Assembly: GCA_943359705.1 (NCBI GenBank)
Contig: CALRIB010000018.1
Location: 1-12,843, forward strand
Length of the DNA: 12,843 bases
Direction of reading: 5' to 3'
From: Candidatus Nomurabacteria bacterium
GTDB taxonomy: Bacteria > Patescibacteriota > Minisyncoccia > Phycocordibacterales > UBA2100
The notes under the pieces are model-generated. The model made no database searches and was not told the origin of the DNA. It was given only the letters and a program-made list of their open reading frames with translations. Made by a program: the position numbers and the translations under genes. Positions within the stretch are counted from its first letter, which is position 1; each line of letters starts with the position of its first letter. Positions 5,854 to 12,475 of the stretch are shown here, one piece after another.

Positions 5854-5882
5854 TTTGCGTTGCAATCGCAGATGCATATAAT
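5854..5882 (+). promoter_or_regulatory. dnaJ promoter candidate (TATAAT six bases before the GTG start)
   Basis: A perfect -10 TATAAT lies at 5877-5882. A weak -35 TTTGCG at 5854-5859 is 17 nt upstream. The predicted start of transcription, 7 nt after the -10, is 5889, which is the first base of the GTG start codon. dnaJ would thus be a leaderless message with a GTG start. This -10 fills the 54-nt dnaK-dnaJ gap together with no other visible element. Confidence 0.55.
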
Positions 5883-5888
5883 GAGTAA

Positions 5889-6974
5889 GTGAAAAACTAC
5901 TACGATATCCTCGGTGTGCAGAAGGGTGCAACCGAAGAGGACATCAAGGTGGCGTTCAGAAAGCTTGCGCACAAATATCACCCCGACAAAAAGGGCGGGG
6001 ATGAGGCCAAATTCAAGGAGGTGAGCGAAGCTTACGCTGTACTTTCCGACAAGCGGAAGCGCGCTGAATACGACACGTATGGCAAAACTTTCGCCGGTGG
6101 CGGCCCACAGGGCGGACCGCAGGGAGGCTTCGGCGGTTTCGACTTCTCGAATTTCCAGGGCTTTCAGGGATTCCAAGGTCAGAACGGACAGGCATTTGAA
6201 TTCGACCTCGGGGATATTTTCGGCGACTTTTTTGGCGGCGGCGGACGCGCACGTCGCGGCCGAGATATTTCGATAGACATAGAGCTCCCGTTCCGCGATT
6301 CTATCTTTGGTACAGAACGTCGCGTACTTATTTCTAAAGTCGGCACATGTGATGTGTGCGAAGGCACCGGTGCAAAAAAGGGCTCGAAAACTATTACGTG
6401 TCCGACATGCAACGGCAAAGGCGAAGTGCGCGAATCCCGCAATTCATTCTTCGGAAACGTGTCCACCTCGCGCACATGCTCACGCTGCCATGGGCGCGGT
6501 ACGGTGCCGGAGCAGCCCTGCGAAGTCTGCCGCGGAGAAGGCGTGGCAAAACGCGAAGAAGAAATCCGTGTGAGCGTGCCCGCCGGCGTAGAAGACGGAG
6601 AAATGATTCGCATGCCGGGCCGCGGGGAAGCGGTGCCGGGTTCAAAAGCGGGAGACCTGTATGTAAAACTCCATGTGCGGGCGGACAAGCTCTTCACTCG
6701 CGAGCAGAACAATCTCATTACCGTGCTGCCCATCCGCCTCACGGACGCGCTCCTCGGCGGCGAATACAAGGTTCACACGCTCGACGGAGATGAAATGCTC
6801 ACGGTGCCGGCCGGTGTTGTCCATGGCGAAATGCTCAGGATTCGCGGCAAGGGCGTTCCTCACGGCAGAGGCGCTCGCGGAGACTTACTCGTACGTGTGG
6901 ACATCGAATTTCCGAAGAAACTTTCGAAAGAAGCACGCGCCATTGTAGAGAAGCTGCGCGCAGAAGGACTGTAA
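5889..6974 (+). CDS. dnaJ: Type I Hsp40 cochaperone DnaJ
   Basis: This 361-residue protein delivers substrates to DnaK and stimulates its ATPase. The J domain is at residues 1-65 with the HPD triad at 31-33. The Gly/Phe-rich region (about 70-125) contains short FQG repeats (GFQGFQGQ). The zinc-binding domain has all four CxxCxGxG modules at C154-C157, C171-C174, C197-C200 and C211-C214. The C-terminal substrate-binding beta domains follow (IRVSVPAGVEDGEMIRMPGR; LTVPAGVVHGEMLRIRGKG). It starts with GTG at 5889, encoding the canonical (M)KNYYDILGV. No upstream ATG keeps the frame, since an in-frame extension would run into the -10 box. Being a complete type I protein, it can bind substrate itself. 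It lies 54 nt after dnaK. Confidence 0.97.
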   Translation: MKNYYDILGVQKGATEEDIKVAFRKLAHKYHPDKKGGDEAKFKEVSEAYAVLSDKRKRAEYDTYGKTFAGGGPQGGPQGGFGGFDFSNFQGFQGFQGQNGQAFEFDLGDIFGDFFGGGGRARRGRDISIDIELPFRDSIFGTERRVLISKVGTCDVCEGTGAKKGSKTITCPTCNGKGEVRESRNSFFGNVSTSRTCSRCHGRGTVPEQPCEVCRGEGVAKREEEIRVSVPAGVEDGEMIRMPGRGEAVPGSKAGDLYVKLHVRADKLFTREQNNLITVLPIRLTDALLGGEYKVHTLDGDEMLTVPAGVVHGEMLRIRGKGVPHGRGARGDLLVRVDIEFPKKLSKEARAIVEKLRAEGL

Positions 6975-6993
6975 GGACTAGTGCATAGTCGAC

Positions 6994-7061
6994 AGTGCGT
7001 AGTTTGTAGTAAAATACAGAGGCGTTGTTCTGTACGCACTACCCACTACTAACGACGCACT
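6994..7061. repeat. Intergenic inverted repeat between dnaJ and the 7068 gene
   Basis: The left arm AGTGCGTAGTTTGTAGT (6994-7010) and right arm ACTACTAACGACGCACT (7045-7061) are complementary at 15 of 17 positions, separated by 34 nt. The right half (7033-7066) aligns at 27 of 34 positions with the element before rplQ (1934-1967). A -10-like TAAAAT (7010-7015), with TCGACA (6989-6994) 15 nt upstream, overlaps the left arm and could be the promoter of the next gene. In RNA the arms could fold and place the start codon just after the hairpin. Confidence 0.6.
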
Positions 7062-7067
7062 GATTTT

Positions 7068-7562
7068 ATGAGTTTTGATGCACTAGCAAATAGCCTCGGC
7101 AGCATTCCGACCGATTGGATAATACTCGGCGGTCTCGCCCTGGCGGCCGCGCTTAGCGCAGTGCGGAGCGGCTCGGAGCGCATCTGCACACTCGCGCTCG
7201 CGCTGCCCGGCGCGGTACTGCTTTTGAGTGCGCTCCCCACCGCGGCAATACTCGGCCCCATCGCAAAACAAGTTTCCACGCCTGTCCTTCAGGCGGCGTT
7301 GTTCGGCGTCTTGCTCGCGGTTATGTACATGCTCGTTTCTCGCATCGGTCTTTCATACAACGGCGGTTCAGGGCAGACGATACAAGCGGGCATAGCGGGC
7401 TTGGCCTTTGTGGTTATTCTCGTGACGATATCGCTCGCCACGCCGGCGCTCGGTTCTATCTGGACATTTGGACCGCAAGTTCAGGGTGTCTTTGGAGAGA
7501 CCTACCGGTTGTGGTGGCTCATCGGCGGTTATGCGGCACTCGCATTCTCACGCAGAACCTAG
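7068..7562 (+). CDS. Small polytopic membrane protein, function unknown
   Basis: This 164-residue hydrophobic protein has about five membrane segments: residues 17-33 (WIILGGLALAAALSAV), 41-65 (TLALALPGAVLLLSALPTAA), 73-92 (LQAALFGVLLAVMYMLV), 107-128 (AGIAGLAFVVILVTISLA) and 147-160 (LWWLIGGYAALAFS). Charged residues are few and short loops connect the helices. No family was recognised. A CvpA-like fold was considered because of the D-W-I-I-L-G-G opening, but the resemblance is too thin to call. The ATG at 7068 has no SD and is preceded by the CTAC-type repeat. The stop TAG (7560-7562) overlaps the stop of the convergent minus-strand gene through the self-complementary CTAG at 7559-7562. Confidence 0.75.
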   Translation: MSFDALANSLGSIPTDWIILGGLALAAALSAVRSGSERICTLALALPGAVLLLSALPTAAILGPIAKQVSTPVLQAALFGVLLAVMYMLVSRIGLSYNGGSGQTIQAGIAGLAFVVILVTISLATPALGSIWTFGPQVQGVFGETYRLWWLIGGYAALAFSRRT

Positions 7563-8992
7563 TTGTTGTAGACGCCGTTCGCGGTTGCTCCGAAGATGCT
7601 GAATGTAGAACCTGAGAAGAACGGTATCAAACTCGTACCGTCAGTATCGCCCGTGTCGGTCAGGAAGACCGAGTTGCCCTCCGTGGCGGTGTTGCCTCCG
7701 GGAAGCAGGTAGATACCGTAGCCGTAACTCAGGCCGTAGAGGTATACGTCGCTCGGCCAGTGAATATCGAACTTGACCGTGCGATTGGAACCGCTTGTTG
7801 TGATGTCTCCCTTTGCGACGAGTTCCAGCGAGTTGCCTTTCTGGATGGTAATGCCGCCGGGGAAGCTTGAGGTGTACCAGCGACCGTCGACTTCGGCGGG
7901 GTAGCTGGTACCGTCCACGACAGTCGCCACATTTGCGATGTCGGAAGCGTCTATGGTGCCTGTTTGCTCCCAGGTAATGGAATCGAGTCGTACGTCCTCT
8001 TGTGAGCCCGCGGTCACCCGGACACCGGCAAAGCGGACGCCCGTGTCCTGGATGTTTACGTTGCGGGCTTCACGAGGGTCTTCCGACGAAAGAACGGCGG
8101 ATGCGGAACCGATGACGAGCGTGTCGTTGGTCCACTGACCGGTACCCTGCACGGGAAGCGTACCCACAACGGGTGAGGAGGCTTCGACAGCGTCGAGCCG
8201 CAAGAAGGCTTGCTGACCGGCATAATTGGTGAGGTCTGACGCCATATCGCCGGCAAGAGTCACCGTCTTTGAGGTTCCCGCGGGTACGGTAAAGGAATCG
8301 ATAAAGGTAGCGTGATGATTGGAGCGGAAATATGCGGTGCTGATGACGCCGCCGTCTTCATCCATTAATTCAGCGTCCGCAAATGCCTTGTCTTTAGAGA
8401 ACCCGGTGCGCGTGATGGTGACGCTCTTGACCTCTACATCCTTCGAGCCGGCCGTGAGGGTGATGTTGGTGAAAGGGACATAGAGCGCATTCTCCACTGC
8501 GAGGGTGGGCGCCGGCTGCGCGGGCATGCTGATGGTGAGCGCGTCTTCAGTAGTGACGGAGCTCGCGGCAGAAGCGACTTGTGAGGCCGGCGAAGCGGGC
8601 ACGGAGGCTGAGACCTGTACAGCACACAGTGAGTTGAGAGTGGCTCGCGTGGAAGGACCGACGGAGCCGGTGCCTTTCTTCAGACCGTTGGGCGCGAGAA
8701 TCTCATTAAAATACTTCTCCTGGAATTTTATAACTGAGGCTTTTGTCTTTGCTCCAAAATTCGTCGACTCCATTCCCGGCGAACCCGTACCGCTCGCGGC
8801 AATCTGCGTGGCCGCATCAGAGTTCAGAAACTTTTGTAGCGCGAGCACATCTGCCCCGGTGCTACCGACTTTTAAGTCGTGACCCCAAGTGAACGGGCAA
8901 ACTGACGGCGCCGCCGAAGCTGTGGCGGCAAACATCAACAAACAAGCCGTTGCCGTGGCTCCTATCGTGAGCGTGCGCACGCTTCGATACAT
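7559..8992 (-). CDS. Secreted peptidoglycan-binding protein with two beta-sandwich repeats
   Basis: This 477-residue protein is predicted to be exported and to sit at the cell wall. The signal peptide covers residues 1-27 (MYRSVRTLTIG, hydrophobic core, ATASA|APS). A PG_binding_1-like domain covers about 32-123: it has LKVGSTGADVLALQKFLN, FGAKTKASVIKFQEKY and VGPSTRATLNSLC, and is bracketed by C32 and C123, which could form a disulfide. An Ala/Ser/Pro linker (124-160) follows, then two related beta-rich repeats at 174-273 and 321-415, then a Gly/Tyr-rich end. The ATG at 8992 is chosen because the signal peptide begins there and an extended -10 lies just upstream. A much longer in-frame upstream extension would be antisense to the 9077 gene and was rejected. 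Sugar-binding specificity and partner are unknown. Confidence 0.85.
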   Translation of the reverse strand: MYRSVRTLTIGATATACLLMFAATASAAPSVCPFTWGHDLKVGSTGADVLALQKFLNSDAATQIAASGTGSPGMESTNFGAKTKASVIKFQEKYFNEILAPNGLKKGTGSVGPSTRATLNSLCAVQVSASVPASPASQVASAASSVTTEDALTISMPAQPAPTLAVENALYVPFTNITLTAGSKDVEVKSVTITRTGFSKDKAFADAELMDEDGGVISTAYFRSNHHATFIDSFTVPAGTSKTVTLAGDMASDLTNYAGQQAFLRLDAVEASSPVVGTLPVQGTGQWTNDTLVIGSASAVLSSEDPREARNVNIQDTGVRFAGVRVTAGSQEDVRLDSITWEQTGTIDASDIANVATVVDGTSYPAEVDGRWYTSSFPGGITIQKGNSLELVAKGDITTSGSNRTVKFDIHWPSDVYLYGLSYGYGIYLLPGGNTATEGNSVFLTDTGDTDGTSLIPFFSGSTFSIFGATANGVYNN

Positions 8993-8998
8993 GCGCAC

Positions 8999-9007
8999 AT
9001 AGTAGCA
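8999..9007 (-). promoter_or_regulatory. Extended -10 promoter for the minus-strand surface protein (TGCTACTAT)
   Basis: Read on the minus strand, TGC (9007-9005) is followed by TACTAT (9004-8999). The predicted transcription start 7 nt further is 8992, the first base of the ATG, so the mRNA would be leaderless. The -35 position (9027-9022) reads TTCGCG, which is weak. It forms a divergent pair with the promoter at 9062-9070 in an 84-nt intergenic region. Confidence 0.5.
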
Positions 9008-9061
9008 GCCGCAATCTATTTCGCGAACGGAGGTGTGAATAGTGCCTTCATATTTCTCGCG

Positions 9062-9070
9062 TGCTAGCAT
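9062..9070 (+). promoter_or_regulatory. Extended -10 promoter for the 9077 gene (TGCTAGCAT)
   Basis: TGC (9062-9064) precedes TAGCAT (9065-9070), a 4/6 match to TATAAT. Counting 7 nt on gives 9077, exactly the A of the ATG. No -35 of note is visible. The motif shares TGCTANNAT with four other intergenic sites in the window. Confidence 0.4.
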
Positions 9071-9076
9071 GGCGGG

Positions 9077-9646
9077 ATGGAAAGTCCCGTGTCGCGGCCA
9101 GGCCTGGTCGGCTGGCTTAATCGTCACAAGCAAAGAATCGGCGCCATCGCCCTTGGCCACACAGCAAAAAAAGCCGAGGAAGTTCTTCTTGATTGGCTGA
9201 TATACGGGGCGGTGGTGGTATGGGCAACAAGCACTTGGGGACCGATTAAGGGCTCGCTCGTAGCGTTCGCCATAATGGCACCGTTTTCCGCGCTCATGTG
9301 TCTTCTGTATTTGCGCCTGTACGACTGGGCAAAGGTCGACTGGTTCGGTTTTGAGCTCATCAAGGAAATGCGCGATGAGGAATCGCATGAGCATTGGTTC
9401 GGACACCTTTTGCATCGCCTTATCCGACTTGGAAGCATTCCGGCTTTTGTTGTCCTTTCCATTCATATGGATCCTTTCATGACGACCGTGTATTTTCGCC
9501 ACAAGCACCTGCAGTACCAAGGTCTAACACGCAAAGATTGGGCCATCTTCTGGGGTAGTGTTTTACTTTCGAACGGATACTGGACGCTGCGCTGGACCGT
9601 GATATACGGGGTAGTTCTTTTTCTCTGGAACTTGCTCAGTGCGTAA
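9077..9646 (+). CDS. Polytopic membrane protein, function unknown
   Basis: This 189-residue protein has a basic N-terminal segment (about 1-35, with RHKQRIGAIALGHTAKKAEE) and about four membrane stretches: 38-55 (LLDWLIYGAVVVWATSTW), 60-83 (SLVAFAIMAPFSALMCLLYL), about 119-135 (IPAFVVLSIHMDPFMTTVY) and about 160-187 (GSVLLSNGYWTLRWTVIYGV onward). A polar, His-rich loop lies between helices 2 and 3 (MRDEESHEHWFGHLLHRLIR, about 97-116). Those histidines could bind metal, but no recognised metal motif is complete. No family was recognised. The ATG at 9077 has no SD and lies 6 nt after an extended -10 box. It is divergent from the surface protein and 34 nt upstream of the 9681 gene, which has its own -10 candidate. 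Confidence 0.75.
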   Translation: MESPVSRPGLVGWLNRHKQRIGAIALGHTAKKAEEVLLDWLIYGAVVVWATSTWGPIKGSLVAFAIMAPFSALMCLLYLRLYDWAKVDWFGFELIKEMRDEESHEHWFGHLLHRLIRLGSIPAFVVLSIHMDPFMTTVYFRHKHLQYQGLTRKDWAIFWGSVLLSNGYWTLRWTVIYGVVLFLWNLLSA

Positions 9647-9667
9647 ATAAAGCGCCAAAAAACCCTG

Positions 9668-9673
9668 TATACT
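9668..9673 (+). promoter_or_regulatory. -10 promoter candidate for the 9681-12441 operon (TATACT)
   Basis: TATACT (5/6 to consensus) is preceded by TG, one base closer than the classical TGn. The expected transcription start is near 9680, one base before the ATG at 9681. No clear -35 is visible. The position again predicts an essentially leaderless message, and it favours ATG 9681 over the TTG at 9678. Confidence 0.45.
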
Positions 9674-9680
9674 GTGCTTG

Positions 9681-10019
9681 ATGCGCCCGACGCAGCTTGT
9701 TCTGTTTACCATTTTTGCGTTGTCCGCGGTTTCTGCGGCGCTCGCATTCAACCGCTATTACGTCGACAGGGATTATTGGGTCTACGCCGAGGTCGACTGC
9801 GACCCCGCCCTCCATTCGTGCTTTATAGGCGACGGGGAAACAACGCCAAATTTTTATGAACACATGCAACGCAAAGCATATGCGATTCCGGCTTGTGACG
9901 GTTGGAAGGACGAGTGCAAAGTGCTTACCTGCGCTCCTGTAGAGAGCGACGAGCTTTGTAGCATCGCATACTGTTCTACTGATGCGGGCGACCAGTGCTA
10001 CACGGAGCAGCACAAATAG
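9681..10019 (+). CDS. Small secreted cysteine-rich protein, function unknown
   Basis: This 112-residue protein has an N-terminal signal peptide (MRPTQLVLFTIFALSAVSAA, then LA|FN), with AxA-type cleavage predicted after residue 22. The mature part is acidic and Tyr/Asp-rich and has exactly eight cysteines (40, 47, 72, 79, 84, 93, 98, 106), consistent with four disulfides outside the membrane. No known family was recognised. An uncleaved N-terminal anchor is an alternative. The ATG at 9681 is preferred to the in-frame TTG at 9678 because of the -10 box. It ends two bases before the next gene and so probably heads an operon with the unknown protein and the histidine kinase. That makes an extracellular role near the sensor conceivable, though unproven. 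Confidence 0.75.
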   Translation: MRPTQLVLFTIFALSAVSAALAFNRYYVDRDYWVYAEVDCDPALHSCFIGDGETTPNFYEHMQRKAYAIPACDGWKDECKVLTCAPVESDELCSIAYCSTDAGDQCYTEQHK

Positions 10020-10021
10020 AT

Positions 10022-10795
10022 ATGGAACTCGCCGGACTCTACACTCCTTTACCCATTGCTCTGGTAGAACTCAAGCGTCGGCGACGTGACGCAAAGCTCG
10101 TAAAAAAAGTGCGGGATTACTTCGCAGGTTTCCCGCCGCTTGAAGAGTTGAAGCTCCAACCGAAAGCGGTAATGGCACGCGCTCTCATAACGGCGAATCT
10201 TGAACTCGAACATTTCTTGAACACGTCCAAGGATCTGTCACTCGACCCTATTTTTTACGAGTTTCGCAATGACAAATTCGCCCACATCAACCCCGAAAAA
10301 CGAGCACTCGGGCATATGGTTTTCTACGCAACGAACGCTCAGGGAGAGCGTGTGATTACCGGGAGCAAGCGCGTTGTAAATTTCAACACGTACCAAGGAA
10401 AAACCTTGGACAAAGTCCAGACGCTGTGGGGTGAAGATCTCGTTGCCTTTCATCACCGCCTCGTGACCTCGCACTTTCCGAATCACAAGCTAGATATCGT
10501 AGATTTTTCCGATTGGTTCAGAAAGGCAAGAAAATTCTCTACAGCCTATCCGTATCTGCGCTACTTAGGTCTTTTCCTCGTCCACGGGATTCTTTTCGAG
10601 AATTTCACTAATCGCGACGATGAACAGCCGTTCAACGAACAAGTAGTCATCCCTGCCGTGAACAAGCTCGTCGAGATCTTTGGCGTCCCACCAATCATCG
10701 TACCTATCGAGCCTCTTGAAATCGATGACCAGCCACATTGGTACTCTTACGACGAAAAAATCCTGAAACAGGCCGGGCCGCAACCAGTACTATGA
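10022..10795 (+). CDS. Conserved-looking soluble protein, function unknown
   Basis: This 257-residue protein has no signal peptide or clear membrane helix. It begins MELAGLYTPLPIALVELKRR and continues with a very basic patch (RRRRDAKLVKKVRDYF, about 18-33). A central aromatic and His-rich part follows (GHMVFYATNAQGERVITGSK; DLVAFHHRLVTSHFPNHKLD). The C-terminal third contains FLVHGILFENFTNRDDEQPF and VVIPAVNKLVEIFGVPPIIV, and the tail is acidic then Pro-rich. No catalytic motif was recognised and no family is claimed. The ATG at 10022 is two bases after the previous stop; GGAG about 14 nt upstream is too distant to be a good SD. Its TGA overlaps the start of the kinase gene as ATGA (10792-10795), so the two are probably translationally coupled and may work together. 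Confidence 0.8.
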   Translation: MELAGLYTPLPIALVELKRRRRDAKLVKKVRDYFAGFPPLEELKLQPKAVMARALITANLELEHFLNTSKDLSLDPIFYEFRNDKFAHINPEKRALGHMVFYATNAQGERVITGSKRVVNFNTYQGKTLDKVQTLWGEDLVAFHHRLVTSHFPNHKLDIVDFSDWFRKARKFSTAYPYLRYLGLFLVHGILFENFTNRDDEQPFNEQVVIPAVNKLVEIFGVPPIIVPIEPLEIDDQPHWYSYDEKILKQAGPQPVL

Positions 10796-12441
10796 CGTAC
10801 AACCTCCTTTCAAACCTCCAATTCTGCGGTGACATCGTGAACAGCACATTACCGCTTCTGTATTACACGCATATACCGGCGTCGGTCGTGGCCCTTTTCG
10901 TCGGTTTTTACGTGCTGTATCAAACACGAACGACTACCGGATACATTCTATTTGGGCTCGCGTGCGTATTCTCGGTGTGGAGCTGTCTGAATCTTCTGAT
11001 ATGGCTGACCTATGATCAAAATACTCTGATGATAACGGTATGGTCTGCTTTTGGCCTGATGTCAGGTCTTTTGTTGTTACTGACACATTGGTTCGCGCAT
11101 ACACTCATCACCGAGCGTCCGCTTCCTCTGTGGATGGCTGTGATTTGGGGCATAGCTTTCGTCCCCATAATTGTTCTGACGCCGACTGCCCTCAATCTTT
11201 CGGGCGTCGACATTAGGAACTGTGTAGCGACTGAGAATCAATTTTTTACCGACTATTATTATTCGCTCGGTTGCCTTGCCATCATACTAACGCTAATCTC
11301 GGCATACTTGGGACTCCGTGCGAATAGGGGTTCGTCCGAGGCGCGATCTTCAAAACTCCTCGTGCTTGTCGGATCGCTCCTCTTCATCGGTGGATTCGTC
11401 GTGACAGGCGTCGTCGCAAGCTATCTGGTCGACTCCGGACTTATTCCGGACTTCGGTCTTGAACAGTATGGTGTCGCCACCATGACAATTTTCATGGCAA
11501 TTCTTGCTTATGCCACGGTTCGTTACCACGCGTTCAATCTGAAACTCCTTGCCGCGCAAGCGCTTGTATTCTCACTCGTGATTCTCATAGCCGCCGAGTT
11601 TTTATTCGTTAGCTCGAATTTGAACAGAGTGCTGGTTGGCATCACTCTCGCATTTGCAGGAATTTTCGGGTATCTGCTCGTTCGAAGCGTCAAAACAGAG
11701 GTCAAACAAAGAGAGCTCATTGAAAAACAAGAGCAGGAACTTGAGGTGATTAATAAGCAGCAAGAAAATCTGCTTCACTTCATCAGTCACGAAGTGAAAG
11801 GCTATTTGACGGAAAGCCAGGCGGGGTTTGCTGCCATTATCGAGGGCGACTTTGGAGTCGTGCCGGCGAAGGTCAAAGAGGTGGCGGAGGGTGCACTTGT
11901 CGGTGTTCGTAGGGGGGTTTCAACAGTAATGGAAATCCTCGATGCTTCCAATCTCAAGAAAGGCACTATGGCGTTCGCAAAAAAGCCCTTCGACATGAAG
12001 CACACGACGCTCGATGTGTTGAAGGAGCTCAAGCCCGCTGCGGACGAAAAGCACCTCACCATCGAAGCGCATATCACCGACGGGCAATACATGCTCTGGG
12101 GTGATGAGGAAAAAATTCACCGGCACGTTATTCAAAATCTTATAGACAACGCAATTAAGTACACTCCCGCCGGGACGATAGAAGTTTCGCTGACAGACGG
12201 CGACAAAAAGATACGCTTTTCAGTCAAGGACAGCGGTGTCGGCATTAGCCAGGAGGATATGTCGCACCTCTTCACCGAGGGCGGGCACGGGAAAGACTCC
12301 ATCAAGGTCAACGTGCACTCGACCGGCTACGGCCTCTACATCGCCAAGCAAATAGTAGATGTGCACAAAGGGAAGATTTGGGCGGAGACGAGCGGGGTAG
12401 GCAAGGGCTCCAAGTTTATTGTTGAGTTCCCGGCCTCTTAA
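10792..12441 (+). CDS. Multi-TM sensor histidine kinase
   Basis: This 549-residue protein begins with a membrane sensor of about nine hydrophobic segments spread over residues 27-297, resembling 7TM-type kinase inputs with two extra helices. A short coiled coil (about 302-325, KQRELIEKQEQELEVINKQQ) leads into the HisKA region: FISHEVKGYL with the phospho-acceptor His333. The HATPase_c domain follows, with N-box HVIQNLIDNAIKYTP (Asn449/Asn453), G1 box DSGVGIS (Asp480), F-box LFTEGG and G2 box GYGLYIAKQIV. The position after the H-box Glu is VKG, not the RTP of textbook kinases, so the Pro and the Thr/Asn linked to phosphatase activity are absent. The start at 10792 overlaps the previous stop (ATGA). 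No response regulator is adjacent. The signal sensed is unknown. Confidence 0.9.
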   Translation: MTYNLLSNLQFCGDIVNSTLPLLYYTHIPASVVALFVGFYVLYQTRTTTGYILFGLACVFSVWSCLNLLIWLTYDQNTLMITVWSAFGLMSGLLLLLTHWFAHTLITERPLPLWMAVIWGIAFVPIIVLTPTALNLSGVDIRNCVATENQFFTDYYYSLGCLAIILTLISAYLGLRANRGSSEARSSKLLVLVGSLLFIGGFVVTGVVASYLVDSGLIPDFGLEQYGVATMTIFMAILAYATVRYHAFNLKLLAAQALVFSLVILIAAEFLFVSSNLNRVLVGITLAFAGIFGYLLVRSVKTEVKQRELIEKQEQELEVINKQQENLLHFISHEVKGYLTESQAGFAAIIEGDFGVVPAKVKEVAEGALVGVRRGVSTVMEILDASNLKKGTMAFAKKPFDMKHTTLDVLKELKPAADEKHLTIEAHITDGQYMLWGDEEKIHRHVIQNLIDNAIKYTPAGTIEVSLTDGDKKIRFSVKDSGVGISQEDMSHLFTEGGHGKDSIKVNVHSTGYGLYIAKQIVDVHKGKIWAETSGVGKGSKFIVEFPAS

Positions 12442-12455
12442 ACCGCCTCGATTTC

Positions 12456-12464
12456 TGCTATCAT
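12456..12464 (+). promoter_or_regulatory. Extended -10 promoter of trpS (TGCTATCAT)
   Basis: TGC (12456-12458) precedes TATCAT (12459-12464). Transcription would begin near 12471, about 5 nt before the ATG at 12476. A poor -35 (CTTAAA, 12437-12442) overlaps the kinase stop codon. The 34-nt gap after the kinase gene holds no hairpin, so read-through from the upstream operon is also possible. Confidence 0.5.
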
Positions 12465-12475
12465 AGGGCGCAAGT

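Noticed and set aside
5235..6176. A 313-codon minus-strand open frame spanning the end of dnaK and the start of dnaJ.
   Set aside because: It crosses two certain genes and their intergenic promoter and has no family resemblance.
8942..8992. Lipoprotein reading of the surface protein using Cys17 in the signal peptide.
   Set aside because: The residues before Cys17 (TATA) do not form a lipobox, and a standard ASA cleavage site follows at residue 27.
8993..9520. A 176-codon in-frame N-terminal extension of the minus-strand surface protein.
   Set aside because: It is antisense to the 9077 gene. It would bury the signal peptide internally and place the extended -10 box inside coding sequence.
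10738..10791. Upstream in-frame start for the histidine kinase at 10738.
   Set aside because: It overlaps the preceding gene by more than 50 nt, whereas ATG 10792 makes the standard ATGA coupling overlap.
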